Shown here piece by piece: positions 1 through 11,035 of a stretch of 64,000 nt of DNA. The notes beneath the pieces were generated by a model that made no database searches, was not told the DNA's origin, and was given only the letters and a program-made list of their open reading frames with translations. A program made the translations under genes and the position numbers. The first letter of the stretch is position 1. Each line of letters starts with the position of its first letter. Origin of the DNA: Triplophysa rosa (lineage: Eukaryota; Chordata; Actinopteri; Cypriniformes; Nemacheilidae); assembly GCF_024868665.1 (NCBI RefSeq), contig NC_079894.1:7313286-7377285 (forward strand), written 5' to 3'.

Positions 1-50
1 TAGACCTAAACTGCAAATTATTAGTCTTCTGTGATCATGATCAATTGACA

Positions 51-373
51 TTTAAAGGGGTCATATGGCGCGAACAAGTGTTTTTCTGTGTCTTTGGTGT
101 GTTATAAGTTGCCCATGCATGTATTAGACAGGTAAAATTGCAAATATTAAAGTGTCGGAAACAAAAGATGCATTCTATCCAAAAGCGAATGCTCACCCAA
201 ACGCCTCGTGTAACCACACCCCCACAAATCTACATCAGTTCGTGGTATGAGTTGACTAAGACCGCCCAAATGTTTACGCAAGTAAGGTGGGCGTACCTGT
301 TAGTACAATTGCTTTGGAACCTGATGCTCAATTTATAATATTTGCTTTAGCCATGTCATACGATCCCTTTAAA
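51..373. mobile_element. MITE with TTTAAAGGG termini
   Basis: Imperfect TIRs: TTTAAAGGGGTCATATGGCG at the left and the complement of GTCATACGATCCCTTTAAA at the right. The inside is noncoding. It resembles a common cyprinid repeat. Confidence 0.65.
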
Positions 374-625
374 GTAAATATTTACACAACAAAGGTCACA
401 GAGCCATTACAATAAAAGTCACATTTGGATTTGTTGTTGTTTAGTGTGAAATATGTTGAGACGATGCTTCTCTGCTCTGTCATTACCTCCAGCTAGCACT
501 GTTCTCTCTGCTTGAATGAATGCCGTGGGTGAGCATTGACTGCTTGTCTTTTAGCACTTCTGCCAGTGTTCAGATGAGTGGAAGGAAAACAGTTCCTATT
601 TTACTGTTTTTTTTACTTCAATGTT

Positions 626-1030
626 TGTTACGAATATGGTTGCCTCAGAGACACCCGCTCGCCAGCAGAGGGCGTTATCCCCAGAGTTCTAACTAGACTC
701 CATTTCCCAGTGACTCTAGCACCGCTGATTACACCTGAACCTGATGCTAATTATCCAGGCTTTATATTCCCTATGGTTGTGGTGCTTCCATGCGAAGTCT
801 TGTTTTTCCCGGCTGATATTATTGAGCACTTTTGGATTATGTGTTTGGATTACCCATTGTTGATTTTTGGACTGTGACTTGGACTTTTGCTACCTGCCCT
901 GACCATCGCCTGTTTATATACTCCTGAAAGTTATCTGCCTGTCCCGACCTCTGACTGTTATATTGTTTAACCCTTTGCTTCCATTAAAACTGCATATGGA
1001 TCCTCAAGCTTCTGTGTCCGGGTCCTTACA
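626..1030 (+). mobile_element. Probable solo LTR (about 405 bp)
   Basis: Starts TGTTACG and ends CCTTACA, in the TG...CA form of an LTR, with a late ATTAAA signal (about 983-988) and no internal retroelement genes. GTT flanks both sides, giving only an ambiguous target duplication. Confidence 0.5.
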
Positions 1031-2497
1031 GTTTATGTGTTTTCATTATAAATATCTATTTTAAAAGAAATTATCTTTTGTGACTATTGTTTTCGAGTAT
1101 TGAATTTACCCTCTGCCTATTTCCTATTTATTCTCAGGGTAGACAAAGATAGTCAAATCTGTCATAGGCAATAGGTATCTGTTTAGATATACTTACTCCC
1201 CGTGATCAGAAGACTCCTCCGTGAGTTGTCCGTATACTTCAGTCTACTTCAAAGATGTCAATCAACAGACTTACTTGTAGTTTTATAATTATAGGTTTTG
1301 TTAATAACAATTGTCAAGGTTACAATCAATATACTTGTAATTAATAAAAGAAAATAAAAGCATAAAGTCTGCAAATATCAATCTAATGCTCAAGGCAACC
1401 CAGTTGGCATTTAGCACCGGAGAGACTTTTCCGAAGATTCAGAATCTGATGATATCATCTCAGCTCAGTCTTTTATAGACAGTTTCTCAAGCCCCCACTC
1501 TTCTGATGTCATCTTGAGATTAGTCAACGCCTTCATCATTTGTCTATATAATGCCACCTACTTCTTTGTTATACGTCTTCGGATTCTTCGACGCTGCTTT
1601 CTCCTTTGCTTGGCCTCTAACAGACAACTCCTTATCTGATGGAATGCAATGCTGCGCTCTCGGGTAACAGATGCCATTCTTGCTAATACATTATTTCTCC
1701 TTTCTACTCTTTCATAATAAAACATTATTACAACAAGTACATTCTGTGTTTTCTTTTCTTAAAAGAAAAGGTTCATTTGCAATGTAATAGTACTTGAACA
1801 TGCATTTCTACTCAAATGGTTTATAATAGGTTTGGGTAAATATTTTCATGCAGTAAACATAGTATATAGTGTTCCTTAGCCAAAGCTATGGGAGAGTAAA
1901 TATGGGAGAATACATACAAGGTAGGACAATTGCATTTTTTCTTACTTTACTCAACACTATGGATGCTCGCGATACAAAAGCACTTCAGTACTACAGTAAG
2001 ATCGATCTTCCCTTTCTACCTTTGGTCCTGTTTACACCTGCTAATAGGATCTGTCTCGGAAAATCCAATACAAGTGGGAAGGTGAGACGTATCACTGTTT
2101 ACACCTCATAGTAAAATGGTTCTCCTGTGACCAGAGGATCTTTCATTTCATGACTGCAAATATATGAAACATTCTTGTTTTCGTTCTTCAATATTTTCTG
2201 TAAAAGGTTTTTGTGTATTTGAGATTATTTAATTATGCACAGCGTATGTTTTGTGTTGTTTATGTAGCACCTGGAGGAATATTGTTTATTTTACTGCACA
2301 CGAGCTGTAAACAGCTGAAATATTTATAAAGCTTCTCTGACCCTGACATGTTATCAGTGTGTTTATCAACATCTTATGTTGATAAAACATAATGAGTAAA
2401 AAAAAGTGCAAAACTGTTTCTGCAGCGAATGATTGACAGGTTAGTAGGCGGTCGTTCGCTGTCATCCACATCACATCAGGACGGATTTCTGTAGCTT
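1031..2497. other. No gene recognised
   Basis: AT-rich noncoding sequence. Short ORFs here have no recognisable domains, splice signals or homologues. A short palindromic ACATCTTATG...CATAATG motif near 2370-2390 is the only local structure I noticed. Confidence 0.5.
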
Positions 2498-2519
2498 TTG
2501 CACTTCATCTCAAAACAAA

Positions 2520-3196
2520 TCTCAAAAATGTTTTGGACCCCAAATACACCTGTTTTCCAGGTTCAAGTCCAGGCTCTTGTTCTGTCCAGACTGGACTACT
2601 GCAATGCGCTACTGGCTGGACTTCCAGCTTGCACAACCAAACCTCTACAGATGATCCAGAATGCGGCGCCAAGAGTGGTCTTCAATGAACCGAAGAGAGC
2701 ACGTCACCCCTCTCTTCATTAAGTTACATTGTCTCCCTATAGTTGCTCGCATCAAATTCAAGACTCTGCTCCTGGCCTACAAGACCACCACTGATTTGGC
2801 ACCCCCTTATCTTCACTCGCTAATGCAGACTTACATACCCGCCAGATCCCTACGCTCTGCAAACGAACGACGTCTTGTGGCGCCATCCCAAAAAGGTAAA
2901 AAATCTCTCTCACATACCTTCTCGGGATCGGTTCCACATTTATGGAATGATCTGCCCGCTGCTGCAAGATCAGCAGATTCTGTGGCCATCTTCAAAAACC
3001 GTCTGAAAACACAGGTCCTCCGTCAACAAAAAAAACCTTAGCTCTGTATACTGTGATAGGCTATATGAGACCAATTTTCTTTTATTGCACTTATGCCTTT
3101 TGTTGTCCTTATGTTGTTCCAATTGCTTCCATTGTTTCCCTCATCTGTAAGTCGCTTTGGATAAAAGCGTCTGCTAAATGACTAAATGTAAATGTT
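2520..3196 (+). mobile_element. L2-type LINE 3' fragment (reverse transcriptase C-terminus and tail)
   Basis: Translation in two frames gives the typical end of fish L2-clade ORF2: [16 protein letters not shown], then LHCLPIVARIKFKTLLLAYK and PHLWNDLPAAARSA. A frameshift lies near 2690. The tail has GTCGCTTTGGATAAAAGCG and ATGTAAATGT, the usual L2 3' end. 5'-truncated and inactive. Confidence 0.85.
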
Positions 3197-4061
3197 TTAG
3201 CGTCCATGACCAGGTGCAAATAGCTCACCTTGATACTGGCGTACAACACCCACATCGTAAGAACGGAGCAAAAACATTAGAATTTCTGTAGGTGGGATTG
3301 GATACATTGCTATGAGTGGGTAGGGGCAGAGCAGTCAAAATGCTGTGTCACAATGGACTGACATTATTTTCTCATGCTCTTTGTCTCATCCTCACTCCTG
3401 TCAGCCTCCCCACTGCGGTAGACAAGCAGGAGGATAATCCCTCTGACTCAACCTACCCTGACATTCACAATGCACCTAGTCTAGATAGAGAGAAACAGCA
3501 GGATGGCTGTGCCTCGTATCAAAGCATGTGAGATGAGCTGAGTTTACGCCCAGCCTAAGCTCACAACTCTGTATTGGCCCTCCTGACGCGCCAACATGAT
3601 TCATTACAACCATGCATTAAAACACTATTTGGACGAACGTGCTGTTTCCCAATTTCAGTGACAGAAGTGAATTGTTTAACTCTCTTAATGTGATTTTACA
3701 AATCAGTACAGTATCAATTATACAAATCAATCGGATTTGTTGTCATCGGCAAATGTCTCTTTTTAGAAACGTAATTGGAAAACTTGTTCTTTTTCTTTGT
3801 TGCTGGTTGTGAGAGAACACATAATGTAAAGCTAATTTAGAGCTGTAGAAAAATCAACAATGCATTATGAAAGTTAGTATTACACTGTATTTTACCCAGT
3901 TATCCTTTACCTACAGCTATATACTGAAGAGGTACATCATTGTTACAATTAGTTACGCAGTAAATTCAGTTTAATTATGCTGTACGTTGCGGGCTGTGAT
4001 CTAAAGCGATATCTAACTTTAACCTTTTGAGCCCTATAGCCTATTCCATTATAATGTTTGC
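3197..4061. other. No gene recognised
   Basis: Noncoding, AT-rich. The 71-codon ORF at 3316-3531 has no recognisable domain and no clear splice context. Confidence 0.5.
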
Positions 4062-5011
4062 TGTCAGGTCCCGGGTCTGAGCACCTGTTGGTTCATGTGT
4101 TTTGTTTATGTTTCTTCTCACCAAGCACATGGAGGAAGCCGTTTGACAGCTCTACATGTGCTCGGTCTTTACTTTTGGGTGCTCCGCCCCCCTTGTTATC
4201 CACTCATCACCGCACTCCTGTGTCTACTCTCGCTAATCACCCCACACCGGTTTCCACTCTCGCTATCTCCTCTCTCCCTTCTTATTCTTCCAGTATTCCT
4301 GTGTTTCTCGTCAGTCCGTTAGACTTCTAACTTTCTGTCGATCAGTCTTTAAGCTGTCTAGTCCAGTCTAGTCTTGTCTTGCCTTGTTCTGTTTTGTTCT
4401 TGTTTAATTAGTTTTGTTCGTCCAGGCTCCAGTTCTCTTTTGCACCCTGCTTGGTGATCCACTTTCACGCAGATCAGTGCGCCGGCGACCGAGGTACCAA
4501 CTCTGGCTGAAGGCGGTAGGAGTTTTCCTTGGGTGGATTTATCCTTCTTCTGGTGAGATCAGTCATCGGGTTTTCATCCTCTCCCTCTGGACTCTACAAA
4601 CTGTATTTTTGGATTCTCTCTCTGGAGGTCGTTAAGGAGGATTTCCAGTTTGCCCTCTTCGAGAGCTTTCAGGCGGATTACCAGCTTCTCCCTCCGGGAC
4701 TGTTTTTGGATTATTCATTTTCCCTTCTGGGGTTGTTCCAGTGGAATTACTTTTTCCCCTCCGGGGTTGTTCAAGTGCACTGTGCTTTTCCCCGCTGGGG
4801 TGTTCCTGTGGATTTACCTTTTTTCCCTCCGGGGTTTTTTCCTTACGGATTACCTATTTTTCCTCTCTCACATCCTCCGGCCGAGCGCTCGTGCCCCTGT
4901 GTCTTACTATTATTTTGGGTTGTGATTACTGTTTTGTTATTTTGTTGCCTGAGTTAATAAAGAATATTTTTTGTGATCCCTGCTCTTGACTCCCATCCTT
5001 CTGGCTTGACA
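4062..5011 (+). mobile_element. Solo LTR, 950 bp, with 6-bp target duplication
   Basis: Begins TGTCAGG and ends TTGACA, so TGTCA/TGACA form the short inverted ends. GTTTGC precedes (4056-4061) and follows (5012-5017) it exactly. An AATAAA lies near 4957-4962. Between about 4690 and 4870 a degenerate unit of 45-50 bp with CCCTCCGGGGTTGTTC repeats about four times. No internal retroelement genes remain, as expected after LTR-LTR recombination. Probably a Ty3/Gypsy-type LTR. Confidence 0.8.
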
Positions 5012-5017
5012 GTTTGC

Positions 5018-6525
5018 ATTATCAATGTGGTTTCCACCATGACTATTATCCTAAAGTGGCAGATGTTTACCACTGCAGCCAGGTAATGGACGTCAGATGG
5101 ACGTTCAACTTTTAGCATTTGTCCCTTTGGATTTAAACACAATGGACCTCATGAGCAGAACATTTTTTTGTGTAAAGCATTCGTTCTGCTATACATTTCC
5201 GAAATCATGAAAACTTTTGTATTTTGGAGCCAAACCTTAGAAAGGAGTTCGGAAGATTACGTAGCGTTCCTGGACACGTAATTTGCATATCTGTTTTAGG
5301 CAGGGATTATGCTAATTACGAATTAGCGTGCGCAAATGATTAGAATTCATTAACATACACACGTTAAATGTCAAATCTGGCGTTTACGAAAGCATTTGTG
5401 AATCCAGAAGAGAGTTTTTACGCGCAAATTACTGAATTTACGAAAGTTTCATTAATGAGGCCCCGTAACACAATGTAGTTGTACAGTTGTATGCCACAGA
5501 GGCATTGCAAGAGCTACAAAGAATCGAGGCTACTCCCAAATTTATGCCACAAAAAAAGCAGGTTGACTTGTGTTTTTTTAAATGACAGTATTTAAAAGCC
5601 TAAGATCATTTAAAGTCAGGATTTAACTGAAGTTGCATCGGTGTTTTTTCAATAATGCTAGTTATACGGCATCTACTATGAAAAAAATGTGTAGGGCAGG
5701 AATTGATTTTGTCCTTTGACAATTATCGTGGACAGTCAACGTCCACCCCCTTCCGAGATATACGCCATGCAGAGAAGAGATGTTGTTTGGAGGGGGAGAG
5801 GAAGTTAATGTTTTTCAATACATACAAGGACGCATAAAAAAATATTGACCAGCACAGATAAATCATTTACAATAAAGATTGCAATATTCCATAAAATTAG
5901 GATAGTCGTGTGATTTCCTGATAATTGTAAAAACTAATTCTATAAACAATTCTTCAAAAATATAGTGAAAACGTCTAGTTAATTTCCTAAAGCTGCAAAG
6001 AGTAAATCTACATTTTATGGACTTATATGACTTATATGTCATGTGATCACATTATTGAAAGCTTTATATAAGGCAAAAGCTTAATTCATTCTGTCTTTCA
6101 TTATGCCTCCATTAAAGATGGAACAGCTCATTTGACTAAAGCTTTAATTTAATATCACTCATCCAGATCTCATTAGCAATGCCTGTTTGACCTAAAACTG
6201 TCCACTAGTCACTTATGTAGAAGCCATGATTACAGCTGAAGCCCATTTAGAATAATTAATGTAAGTCACTTCGGAGGTACCAATGTAAGAATACTCTGCC
6301 ATATGGATACAAGCTAGATGTAATGACTCAATTGATTTCGTCTCAACTCTCTCAGATGCATCTGATCAATTTTAGTGTCAGTGAGAGAAATGACAGGATG
6401 CACAACAGAAAACATTACGCCATCTCAATGAGACAACTAAAACATATGCAGAGCCAAGTCAAAGAAATTGAAAAACGTATTTTTCAATAAACAATCAGTT
6501 AAATTTGATTGTTTGCTAATTTTAT
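5018..6525. other. No gene recognised; repeat-like AT-rich DNA
   Basis: Holds short repeat-like stretches (5320-5470 resembles part of a cyprinid MITE ending in CATTAATGAGGCCCC). No coding potential is seen. Confidence 0.4.
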
Positions 6526-7215
6526 TAAAGGGGGGATGCAACAGTGTTTCATGCATTCTGACTTATTAACAATGTTAAACGTGCTGTCTTCTCATGCTTG
6601 ACATGGTCAATTGGTCAAAAAACGAGTTGGACGTGTAACGTTGTATTTCTGTGCTCGATACACTCCCCCAGCGTTCGTACAGGTTTCGAAAAGTTTATTT
6701 CGAACATGAAAATCCACTTTGTAACAATTTTTCTTAGTCCCTTATTGGACAATTCTCCCGGAAAAGCACGTGGCACGCCCATACGTCAACCAAGGAGAGT
6801 GGGAGAAGGAGCATGCGCACACGTCACCTTCACTTGTGTGCAGGAGAGAGAGTGCAATACGTTCGCAAAGTTCAACTGTGTTTGTTTGTTTACATTTGGG
6901 TGATGAATGTTATATAAACGGTGGACATAACGCTGGATTTGGAGATCGTTTGAAACTGTAAGATGGAGTGGTCCCAGTGTTAAAAGATGCCGGACATGAA
7001 CCGCACGCGGTAAGTGAAACTGAGCCATATGTCTGTGTTTTGTTAGCAATGGGTGCGCACGTGCTTTAGTTCCGCCTACCAACCCCCCCGCACGTGTCAT
7101 ATGTTTTCGGAAATAATCGTACAGTTGTATCTGTCTTTTATAAACGTCAAGACTAAAGACTCTACTGATATTTGAAGGGTATGATATTATTTTGTAAGTA
7201 CTCAAGATTAACACT
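6526..7215. repeat. Probable dispersed repeat/MITE
   Basis: Starts near ATTAAAGGGGGGATG and ends near GTACTCAAGATTAACAC, which resembles a common cyprinid element. Termini and target duplications are not clear. Confidence 0.4.
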
Positions 7216-7424
7216 TAATTAACACTAACACAGCGCACTTCCGCTCAATTTCAGTCCGCTTCTGTACTCAGTCTGATATAGCAAACCAGCTCCCAGATTA
7301 TCTCCGGCTCCGCACCAGCCGTCCAACCAACGAACAGAGTACGGGCTAAGAGCCGTGACGTAGACGCTAAACGCCGAATTTAAGATTGTAGTTTAGGTTA
7401 GGGTAATCTAAAACAACAGCGGAC

Positions 7425-7560
7425 ATTGAGACACGGAATGCTTTTCGCTGTGTTGCGGAGAATATTCCCGGCATTTGCCAACTGAAGCCTGAACAAGAAG
7501 AGTGTTTGGTTCACATTTTGAATGGAGGTGATTTCCTCGGCTTTTTTATGACCCTTAGAG
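7425..7560 (+). pseudogene. Fragment resembling the N-terminal Q-motif region of RecQ-like helicases
   Basis: One open frame reads AENIPGICQLKPEQEECLVH followed by ILNGGDF. LKPEQEECL before a short helix and G-D-(V/F) resembles the region just before the Walker A motif of RecQ-type helicases found in fish transposon-like genes. The Walker A motif itself is absent: the frame runs on as LGFFMTL. Probably a decayed copy. Assignment is tentative. Confidence 0.35.
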
Positions 7561-7642
7561 TTTTAGAGGGTGTATCTCGGTCTCTTTTATCTGTCGAGCT
7601 CGAACTGGCACCCTTTTGACAGGTCAGTGTCTCCTTTCTTTT

Positions 7643-7873
7643 CTAGTCCTTCAATATTGCCATGTCATGCTGTAATCTTGCAATTATGTTGCAGCATTTC
7701 CACCAGACTCGAAATGAACGAAGAGCTGTGTTTAACAGAACTAATCCTAACTTTGACAGTTGGCTGCAAATATTTTCTTGTTTGTCAAATATTAGTTTAG
7801 ATGCACTAATTGTACCGTGGATGCGTAGATTTACTTCACATAATCTGCAAAATTCGTTCACAGCCATCTTCAC
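7643..7873 (-). pseudogene. ZAD-like zinc-finger coding fragment, probably transposon-derived
   Basis: A minus-strand ORF with FCRLCEVNLR near its start, then FDKQENICSQLSKLGL, and WWKCCNIIARLQHDM later. The C-x2-C...C pattern and spacing resemble zinc-finger-associated domains at the N-terminus of transposon-linked proteins in fish. A serine/arginine-tolerant start (MAVNEF, codon at 7867-7865) follows a GC-richer leader. It faces the RecQ-like fragment head to tail. Function not established. Confidence 0.35.
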
Positions 7874-8075
7874 TCCGTTATTTCGCGCGATGGTTTCATT
7901 TTCGCCGCATACCTGTGTTTACAGTGGAAGTTCGAGGCGGCAGAGCCAGCGCATAACATACGTCATAACCAAACGTTATAGTTACTTACCTTTGTATATA
8001 CTTTCCCACAAGTTAAAACAGTTTAAGATAATAAAAATGATTCTGAGTTTTATTGCAGCATATCTACTAAACTAA

Positions 8076-9480
8076 ACAGCATTTTTATCTCTTTGAGATT
8101 TTTAAACCGGATTCTCTCTGCTTCATATTTCTGACAGTGTAACATAACATGTTCTGTTGTTTCTTCTTGCCCACAGTATTCACACATTCTTGTGTTATGT
8201 TTAACACTCAATTATTTCAATTTCATTGACATTGATGTTTCAACTGTGGAGTAACCACAAGCTGGCTTGATAGCGCAGAGTTGTACTGAATGCTGAATGG
8301 CTTTTAAGGTTGCTATGGATGGAGGTAAATTTCTCTTTCACGTTCTTCAGCCACATTTTAAATGGAAGTGAATAACATTACATATTAGAATATTAAATCA
8401 GATTTACTGATCACATCTCTCCCGGACAGCAAAGTTAATTGGATGTTAATTTAATTAAATGTAAAAGTTAATTTAATGTTGTTTCAATGTTAACTTGATT
8501 TCATCTGTTGCGCAAATATAGAATACAGAAATATAGAAAATGAGAAAAAAAATAAAAAAATACAGTGAAAGCAATTAATGTTATTACTTAAGATGTTACA
8601 ATACATATTTATACAATTTTAACATCAATTTATATTGTGTTTTTTTAAATAATTTTTTGGACATACTTTTATATATTTGTTTTGCCAGACAGTACAGTGT
8701 AGAGAGACAGAAAATAATGGGCTACAGGAGCTGGGAAAGGACCAATTAAATAATTAATAAATCTCCTTCTAAAGCTTCTTATGTCAGACTTGAGCGCTAA
8801 TAAAAAAACTTGCAAACTAGCAACAGTAAACACGGGGGAGTGGCTCATTAAAGAATCTATATATAATTAGAAACTGTGGAATATTTATCAAACATTATAG
8901 GCCTTTAGTGCTTCACACTAACAGCATTTCCAAAGCACCCATCAATACTGTATAGCACATTTATGAAAGGCTAAATAATTTATAACGGTTCACTACAACA
9001 TAATTAGCTTCGGTTTTTCTGCGTTGTCACTCTTCATTAAAGTTGCGATTTTCTGTACCTCCGTGCTACCATGTCTTATTCATTCAACAACCAAGGTTAT
9101 GTTTGACTTCCGTGATTCCAGTCACACAAGAGGGTCAGGTAAAAATAGCTCTATACATTTGGTACAGAGCTGCCAAAAATCTGTGACAGTGCCAGGGTAC
9201 TGAACTGTGCCCAGGTGAGCTTTCAGATATGCTATTGCTCCAAAGCCTGGCTCAAGGACATGAGGGTAAGTAATAAATTACCATGTGGTATCATGTATGC
9301 AATATGTCAGACATCAAGGCCATTGATATAGAGCCTTAACCTGAAAAATGAGCTTGGTAACCTGCTTTCATTTATAAGACGCTTTTCTTAATGATTAATG
9401 ATTGTGTTACAGATTTGTTAAGAGCTTGCTCTTTTTTAATACACATTTTTCTTTGACAGAGCTGAGAACCCTAGTATTAG
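8076..9480. other. No gene recognised
   Basis: AT-rich noncoding DNA with no clear repeats, ORFs or RNA structures that I can support. Confidence 0.45.
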
Positions 9481-9493
9481 TGCATCTACACAG

Positions 9494-9749
9494 AGGTATG
9501 TCCCTGGCGTGACGAGTCTTCTGCAGTGTCACAGAGGAAGTGTCAGATCTATAAACTGGCTCCAAGCTATGCCGAAGGCACCGCTTTCACATTCAGCCAA
9601 CCCCACGCCTATGACAGTCTGACAAATGATTACTACTTCGGACAGACTATTCCACATCCCTCTCATGTGGCAGCTCTCACCGCCACTATAAAGAACTCAG
9701 GAGTACAGAGACCAATGGTCATGGTTTCAAGTCCGTTGAATAATGTGAA
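9494..9749 (+). CDS. Unrecognised exon-like open frame
   Basis: An open frame of 256 nt between an acceptor-like ctacacag|AG (exon from 9494) and a good donor, GTGAA|gtaagg (9750). It reads VCPWRDESSAVSQRKCQIYK, then KLAPSYAEGTAFTFSQP, and DYYFGQTIPHPSHVAALTAT. It is richer in GC than its surroundings and has no resemblance to known transposon proteins. I do not recognise the protein. It could be one exon of a plus-strand gene whose other exons lie outside the window, an old retrocopy, or chance. Confidence 0.35.
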
Positions 9750-9755
9750 GTAAGG

Positions 9756-10584
9756 CTTGGTTGTTTTTGGGTGCAGAGCATCAATCTTGCGGGATACGTT
9801 TTTGATTTTACGCCCATTACACGTGGGAGTCAGGACGTCTGCCATTAACCTGCTTGTTAAGTGTCTGTACCCAATTATCACCTGAACAATCTGTCCAATT
9901 ACACTTTGCCTTTTGCAACTATCACTTGCGAGATTTAAAAGTGGAAATGAAACACACTATATATGTTAAAGAAAGGTTTCACAGTGTGTGTTTTTGCTGC
10001 TAAAATGTCCTGCCCAAATGTCCCACAGGGACAACGCGAATTGTTTTCCATTTCTTTGTGTGAAGACTAGAGTATGCCTTCAGTCGTGGCTGACTCTCTT
10101 GATCATCTAAAAGTAGATGTTGTCCCATCCAGCCATCTGGTTTTTATACTATCACTAATCAATGCATGGATGCCTTGGGAATGTCGACTTCGTTGCTTTT
10201 TGTCAGACTTGTACTTTTTTATCTGCTGATGTTATGGATAGGGTTTCAAATATGGATTTCGGGCCTGGGCAGAGAGGATCATGGGTAATGATAAATAAGG
10301 ACCTCAGATTTAAGATGGCAGACGAGAAACAACAAATCAGGAGTTTAATTAACTCGGATGAGAAAGAGCATTTCTAAGTCAATATGTGGCATGTATAGTG
10401 ATCTTTATTACTGCCTGCAGGCAGTTCTCCCGTCACTGGCGAGGTATCCGAGTGTCATTCTCAGTGAGATGAAAGTAATGATCTTTTCTGATGCCAAGTT
10501 GTTTGTGGTTGCAGTAGATGTAGAGAGCATTAAGAGAGCATTTCAAATAGTTAATTTAATCCTTTCTAGATTTTGTGTCCATTT
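9756..10584. other. No gene recognised
   Basis: Noncoding sequence; no repeat or RNA signature that I can support. Confidence 0.4.
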
Positions 10585-11035
10585 GTGGTATTGTGCTCAT
10601 TCCAGTCCAGTGTCTGTTGTATAATAAAATCAAACCTCAGGAGTAATAGCAATGTGAAAGAATGACAGCATGACAAGACACATGCAAAAAGGTTATCACA
10701 TCATCTTTTTTTAACTTTTCCTAAACACACACATTTACAAATATTACTGTCGTATTGCTTAAAAGTGAACATGAACTTGTTTTCTGTCTGAAAAAATACA
10801 GAGCGTCTTTTCTGTTATTTTGACCCGTTTCTCCAGTTTTCATTTTCTGCAAATAAATGCAAATAGAAACAATATTTTTATTTGAAATTTGGGGAAAATA
10901 TTGTTAGTATCACAGAATGAAACAAAAAATATAATTTTACCTAAACACATATATATATATAAATAGTAAATTTTGAAATCAGAAAGACTTTTTTGAAATC
11001 TTATTTTTTTCCAGCAGTACGTATGACATATACAC
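10585..11035 (+). repeat. Dispersed repeat, copy 1 (pairs with 31755-32190)
   Basis: Shares long blocks with the later copy, including TTCCAGTCCAGTGTCTGTTG, AAAATCAAACCTCAGGAG and GACCCGTTTCTCCAGTTTTC, in the same orientation. No ORF. Probably an interspersed fish repeat of unknown class. Confidence 0.75.

Noticed and set aside
4529..4957. 142-codon ORF rich in Phe/Pro
   Set aside because: It is translation of the tandem repeats within the solo LTR.
7570..7800. 76-codon plus-strand ORF
   Set aside because: It is partly antisense to the zinc-finger-like frame and has no domain of its own.
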